DNA from: Bacteroidota bacterium
Lineage (GTDB): Bacteria > Bacteroidota > Bacteroidia > Chitinophagales > Saprospiraceae
Assembly: GCA_030147525.1 (NCBI GenBank)
Contig: JASBVF010000047.1
Span: forward strand, 62,001-126,000
DNA: 64,000 nt
Reading direction: 5' to 3'
Below are positions 60,847-64,000 of the stretch, piece after piece (position 1 is the first letter of the stretch; each line of letters starts with the position of its first letter). Position numbers and translations under genes: made by a program. The notes beneath the pieces are model-generated. The model did no database searches. It saw nothing but the letters and a program-made list of their open reading frames with translations, and was not told where the DNA came from.

Positions 60847-63201
60847 ATGAAACTGATGAAAAAATATAACCAAAATTATTCAGCAATCACAATTCTGATT
60901 GTGCTGGCCCTTTTAACTTTTTTCAGTTGCAAAAGAGATATCGATGATTTAAAACCCGCTACATTTCCCACTACGGCGGAAGTATTTATTGACGGTTTTA
61001 GCGAAGGGCTGGCCTATGCTGCCTTCGGCGGTTCGAAAGTGACAGCATTCGACGTTGACACAGATGTGAAATACCAGGGCACAGCATCCATGGTATTTGC
61101 TGTTCCCGATGCCGGTGACCCTGCGGGCGCTTATGCCGGAGGTGCTTACTACACCACTGTAGGCCGGGATCTCACCGGCTACGATGCCCTGACATTCTGG
61201 GCAAAAGCCTCCAAATCGGCAACGCTGGACATTGTCGGCTTCGGCAATGACCTCGAGGAGTCGAAATACCAGGTGACTCTTCAAAACGTGGCACTCAATA
61301 CCAACTGGAAAAAATACATCATTCCCATTCCTGATCCGTCGAAGCTTACGCAGGAGCGGGGTATGTTCTTTTATTCGGAAGGCCCGGAGAATGGTCTGGG
61401 ATATACTTTTTGGATTGACGAGATGAAATTTGAAAAACTGGGTACACTCGCGCATCCACGGCCTGCAATTATGGAAGGGCAGGATCAGGTTGTTTCGGCT
61501 GAAACTGGCCAGCAATTGCCTGTTACCGGACTGATTGAAACCTTCAATTTGCCAACTGGCGTCGACCAAACCATAGGCGTGGCTCCTGCTTATTTCACCT
61601 TTAGTTCTTCCGAAACATCCATTGCCACAGTCAGCAGTTCGGGTATTGTTTCGGTTATTGATGCCGGCTCTTCAGTCATTACGGCCAAATTGGGCGACCT
61701 GGATGCAGCAGGTTCGCTGACCATCCAGTCTGCCGGTCAGGCTGTTGGTCCTCAGAGCCCTGCCCCAACCCCCACGGTCAGCCCCGATAGTGTAATTTCA
61801 TTGTTTAGTAATGCCTATAACAATGTACCGGTGGACACCTGGAATACCCGCTGGCAATTTTCAACAGCAGAAGATTTTGACCTGCAAATTGTCGGGGACG
61901 ATGTGAAACGTTACCGTGACCTTAATTTCGTCGGTATCGAGTTTTCTTCGCAAACTATCAATGCGACAGCGATGACCCACTTCCACATAGATATCTGGAC
62001 ACCCGACCCCACAGACCCTCCCGCTGCGTTCAAAGTGCTGTTGGTTGATTTTGGGGCGAACGGCACATTCGACGGAGGGGATGATTCCTCGCATGAGCTT
62101 TCCTTTACCCGTCCGCTTTTGCAAACAGGGCAATGGGTCAGCATAGACGTTCCACTCGCAAATTTCACAGGTTTGGTAAACAGAGCACATCTGGCTCAGT
62201 TGGTGCTTTCCGGCGACTTGCCCAATGTTTACATTGACAATGTTTATTTCTACAACGGCGGAAATGTCGTATCGACCGGCCCAACCACCGCTGCCCCAAA
62301 TCCTACTCGCAATCCTGCCGATGTCATCTCCATTTTCAGCGATGCCTACACTAACGTAGCCGGAACGGATTTCAACCCTGATTGGGGACAGGCGACGGTT
62401 GTTTCCCAGCCTTCCATTCAGGGGAATAAGGTGCTGCTCTATTCGGGGCTAAACTATCAGGGCACCCAGTTTGCCAGTAACCTGAATGTTACTACCATGA
62501 CCCACCTTCATCTCGACTACTGGACGAGCAATTCTTCGGGCTTGAACGTTTTTCTGATCAGCCCCGGCCCGACGGAAACGCCGGTTGCGCTGAATGTCCC
62601 AACTAACGGTTGGGCAAGTATTGATATCCCGTTGTCCAGCTTTTCTCCGGTCGATCTGGCAGATTTGATTCAGTTCAAATTTGATGGCAGCGGAGATATT
62701 TACCTCGACAATATTTATTTTTATAAAACAGGCGGCGGCGGTGGTAATACTCCAACTACAGCGGCCCCAACGCCAACGTTTAGTGCTGCGAATGTTATCT
62801 CCATATTTAGCGATGCCTACACGAATGTAGCAGGCACCAATCTCAATCCAGGATGGGGACAAGCCACTTTGGTCACGGAGCAAATGATTGCAGGGAACAA
62901 CACGCTGGTTTACACTGGCCTGAATTATCAGGGCATCGAGTTGGGCAGCAGCCAGAATGTTTCCGGCATGACCCATCTTCACCTCGATTTCTGGACGGCG
63001 AATTCTACAGAGCTAAAGGTTTTTATCATCAGTCCGGGTCCCGTTGAGACACCGTATAATTTGACCGTTCCAACCTCAGGTTGGTCGAGTATTGATATTC
63101 CGCTTTCGGAATTTGCGCCGGTTGATCTGACAGATGTTTTCCAGTTCAAATTCGAGGGTAACGGCAAGATTTACCTGGACAATATTTTATTTCATAATTA
63201 A
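60847..63201 (+). CDS. Surface glycan-binding lipoprotein with Big_2 and repeated CBM-like modules
   Basis: 784 residues from ATG 60847, ten bases after the upstream stop; lipobox LLTFFSC. Residues about 35-200 are a jelly-roll CBM-like module (VFIDGFSEGLAYAAFGG, WKKYIIPIPDP). About 205-300 is a Big_2 Ig-like domain. Then come three related modules (about 305-475, 480-635, 640-784), each opening with VISIFSDAYTNV or similar, containing MTHLHLDYWT and SSIDIPLS, and ending with IYLDNIYFY. Linkers are Pro/Thr/Gly-rich. Modules two and three are also similar in DNA. No catalytic residues. It probably holds the glucan at the cell surface. Confidence 0.85.
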   Translation: MKLMKKYNQNYSAITILIVLALLTFFSCKRDIDDLKPATFPTTAEVFIDGFSEGLAYAAFGGSKVTAFDVDTDVKYQGTASMVFAVPDAGDPAGAYAGGAYYTTVGRDLTGYDALTFWAKASKSATLDIVGFGNDLEESKYQVTLQNVALNTNWKKYIIPIPDPSKLTQERGMFFYSEGPENGLGYTFWIDEMKFEKLGTLAHPRPAIMEGQDQVVSAETGQQLPVTGLIETFNLPTGVDQTIGVAPAYFTFSSSETSIATVSSSGIVSVIDAGSSVITAKLGDLDAAGSLTIQSAGQAVGPQSPAPTPTVSPDSVISLFSNAYNNVPVDTWNTRWQFSTAEDFDLQIVGDDVKRYRDLNFVGIEFSSQTINATAMTHFHIDIWTPDPTDPPAAFKVLLVDFGANGTFDGGDDSSHELSFTRPLLQTGQWVSIDVPLANFTGLVNRAHLAQLVLSGDLPNVYIDNVYFYNGGNVVSTGPTTAAPNPTRNPADVISIFSDAYTNVAGTDFNPDWGQATVVSQPSIQGNKVLLYSGLNYQGTQFASNLNVTTMTHLHLDYWTSNSSGLNVFLISPGPTETPVALNVPTNGWASIDIPLSSFSPVDLADLIQFKFDGSGDIYLDNIYFYKTGGGGGNTPTTAAPTPTFSAANVISIFSDAYTNVAGTNLNPGWGQATLVTEQMIAGNNTLVYTGLNYQGIELGSSQNVSGMTHLHLDFWTANSTELKVFIISPGPVETPYNLTVPTSGWSSIDIPLSEFAPVDLTDVFQFKFEGNGKIYLDNILFHN

Positions 63202-63278
63202 ACCGCTCAGACGGCATCGGCTTTAGCTTTCGCAGACAAACGCCAGCTGAAGCCGATGCTGCTCAAATACTCAAAACC

Positions 63279-64000
63279 ATGAAAGGAAATTATTCAATAT
63301 TAGCTGTAACTGCTTTGTTTTGCGCAGCTCTCCTAACTGTTTGGGGTTGTCAGGATGATGACAGCGCCATTGTTAAACGCAACTGGCAACTCGTCTGGGA
63401 AGACAATTTCGACGGGCCGGCGGGCCAATCTCCAGATGCAGCGAATTGGACTTTTGATATCGGAGTCGGTCCCGGAAATGACGGGTGGGGCAACGCAGAA
63501 TTGCAATACTACACCGACCGGCCTGAAAATGTCTCCCTCGACGGAGACGGCAATCTCGCTATTATCTCGAGAAGAGAAAGCTATTCAGGGCGGCCTTTCA
63601 CCTCCGCAAGAATCAAAACACAGGGAATTTTTGAGCAAGCCTACGGCCGTTTTGAAGCCCGTATTAAAATGCCCTGGGGGCCCGGCATCTGGCCGGCATT
63701 CTGGCTGCTGGGCGCCAATATCGAAGAAGTGCCCTGGCCGCAGTGCGGTGAAATTGACATCATGGAGTACCGTGGCCAAGAGCCTAACCTGATACATGGC
63801 TCCGTGCACGGACCCGGCTATTCCGGCGGTGCGGCAGTCACCAAAAGCTTCGGGTTTACGAATGACCGTTTCGATGTTGACTTTCATCTTTTCGCCATCG
63901 AATGGGGCCCTGGTTACATTGACTACTTCGTGGATGATACACTTTATCAGCGGATTACGCCAGATGATGTGTCCGGGGAGTGGGTGTATGACCATCCCTT
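63279..64000 (+). CDS. GH16 beta-glucanase lipoprotein, 3' end outside window
   Basis: 240 residues visible, frame open to the window edge. Lipobox LLTVWGC; the GH16 core follows: WQLVWEDNFDGPAG, YTDRPENVSLDGDGNL, FEARIKMPWGPGIWPAFWLLG and the catalytic GEIDIMEYRGQEPN (ExDxxE). The sequence style (GxGIWPAFWLLG, VHGPGYSGG) is that of laminarinases, endo-beta-1,3-glucanases. Follows the binding lipoprotein by 77 bases. It cuts glucan chains at the surface; the other genes of the locus lie beyond 64000. Confidence 0.92.
   Translation, partial: MKGNYSILAVTALFCAALLTVWGCQDDDSAIVKRNWQLVWEDNFDGPAGQSPDAANWTFDIGVGPGNDGWGNAELQYYTDRPENVSLDGDGNLAIISRRESYSGRPFTSARIKTQGIFEQAYGRFEARIKMPWGPGIWPAFWLLGANIEEVPWPQCGEIDIMEYRGQEPNLIHGSVHGPGYSGGAAVTKSFGFTNDRFDVDFHLFAIEWGPGYIDYFVDDTLYQRITPDDVSGEWVYDHP

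Overview
The window looks like a chromosomal segment of a free-living polysaccharide-degrading Bacteroidota, most likely of the Saprospiria type (the lineage is inference). The signs are two SusC/SusD pairs, a hybrid two-component system, lipoproteins with short signal peptides ending in Cys, a type IX secretion sorting domain, and promoters of the TAnnTTTG type (for example 38606-38636 ahead of tRNA-Asp). Base composition is moderately GC-rich.

Layout. 1-3665: the 3' end of purL, then an accessory patch with a toxin-antitoxin pair, a second copy of the purL 3' end, a small ORF coupled to a frameshifted HNH nuclease gene, a Crp-type regulator and a SnoaL-like secreted protein. 3970-15811: a minus-strand operon SusC > SusD > SGNH hydrolase > repeat lipoprotein > alpha/beta-hydrolase lipoprotein > DASS carboxylate transporter, with a divergent membrane-anchored HTH regulator. 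It contains hydrolases of ester-cleaving folds and no glycosidase, so it may serve an ester-containing substrate. 15912-38824: mostly housekeeping genes: an orphan HigA-like antitoxin, uvrA, a GT39-like membrane protein, an Uma2 nuclease, a membrane-embedded SpeE-like protein, an exported L-isoaspartyl methyltransferase, tyrosine phenol-lyase, a TonB receptor, yceD-rpmF, ridA, trpS, an FAH-fold hydrolase, metK, nhaA, a T9SS cargo protein, dapA, a DUF6913 protein, accA and tRNA-Asp.

39017-64000: two adjoining glycan-utilisation blocks. Block one is a hybrid two-component sensor, SusC, SusD, three S1-type sulfatases and a formylglycine-generating enzyme with both catalytic cysteines; this block fits capture and desulfation of a sulfated polysaccharide, with the FGE able to activate the sulfatases. 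Block two is a propeller/Y_Y_Y/LuxR-type membrane regulator divergent from a glycosidase fused to a predicted outer-membrane barrel, a multi-module glycan-binding lipoprotein, and a GH16 beta-glucanase that runs off the window; it fits beta-glucan (laminarin-like) use.

Most unusual: the duplicated purL 3' end bracketing a toxin-antitoxin cassette; a set of intergenic hairpins whose arms are built from locus-specific 7-8 base words; the glycosidase-barrel fusion; the lipoprotein FGE; and the membrane HTH regulator with an array of TTTTACA sites just upstream of its own start codon.
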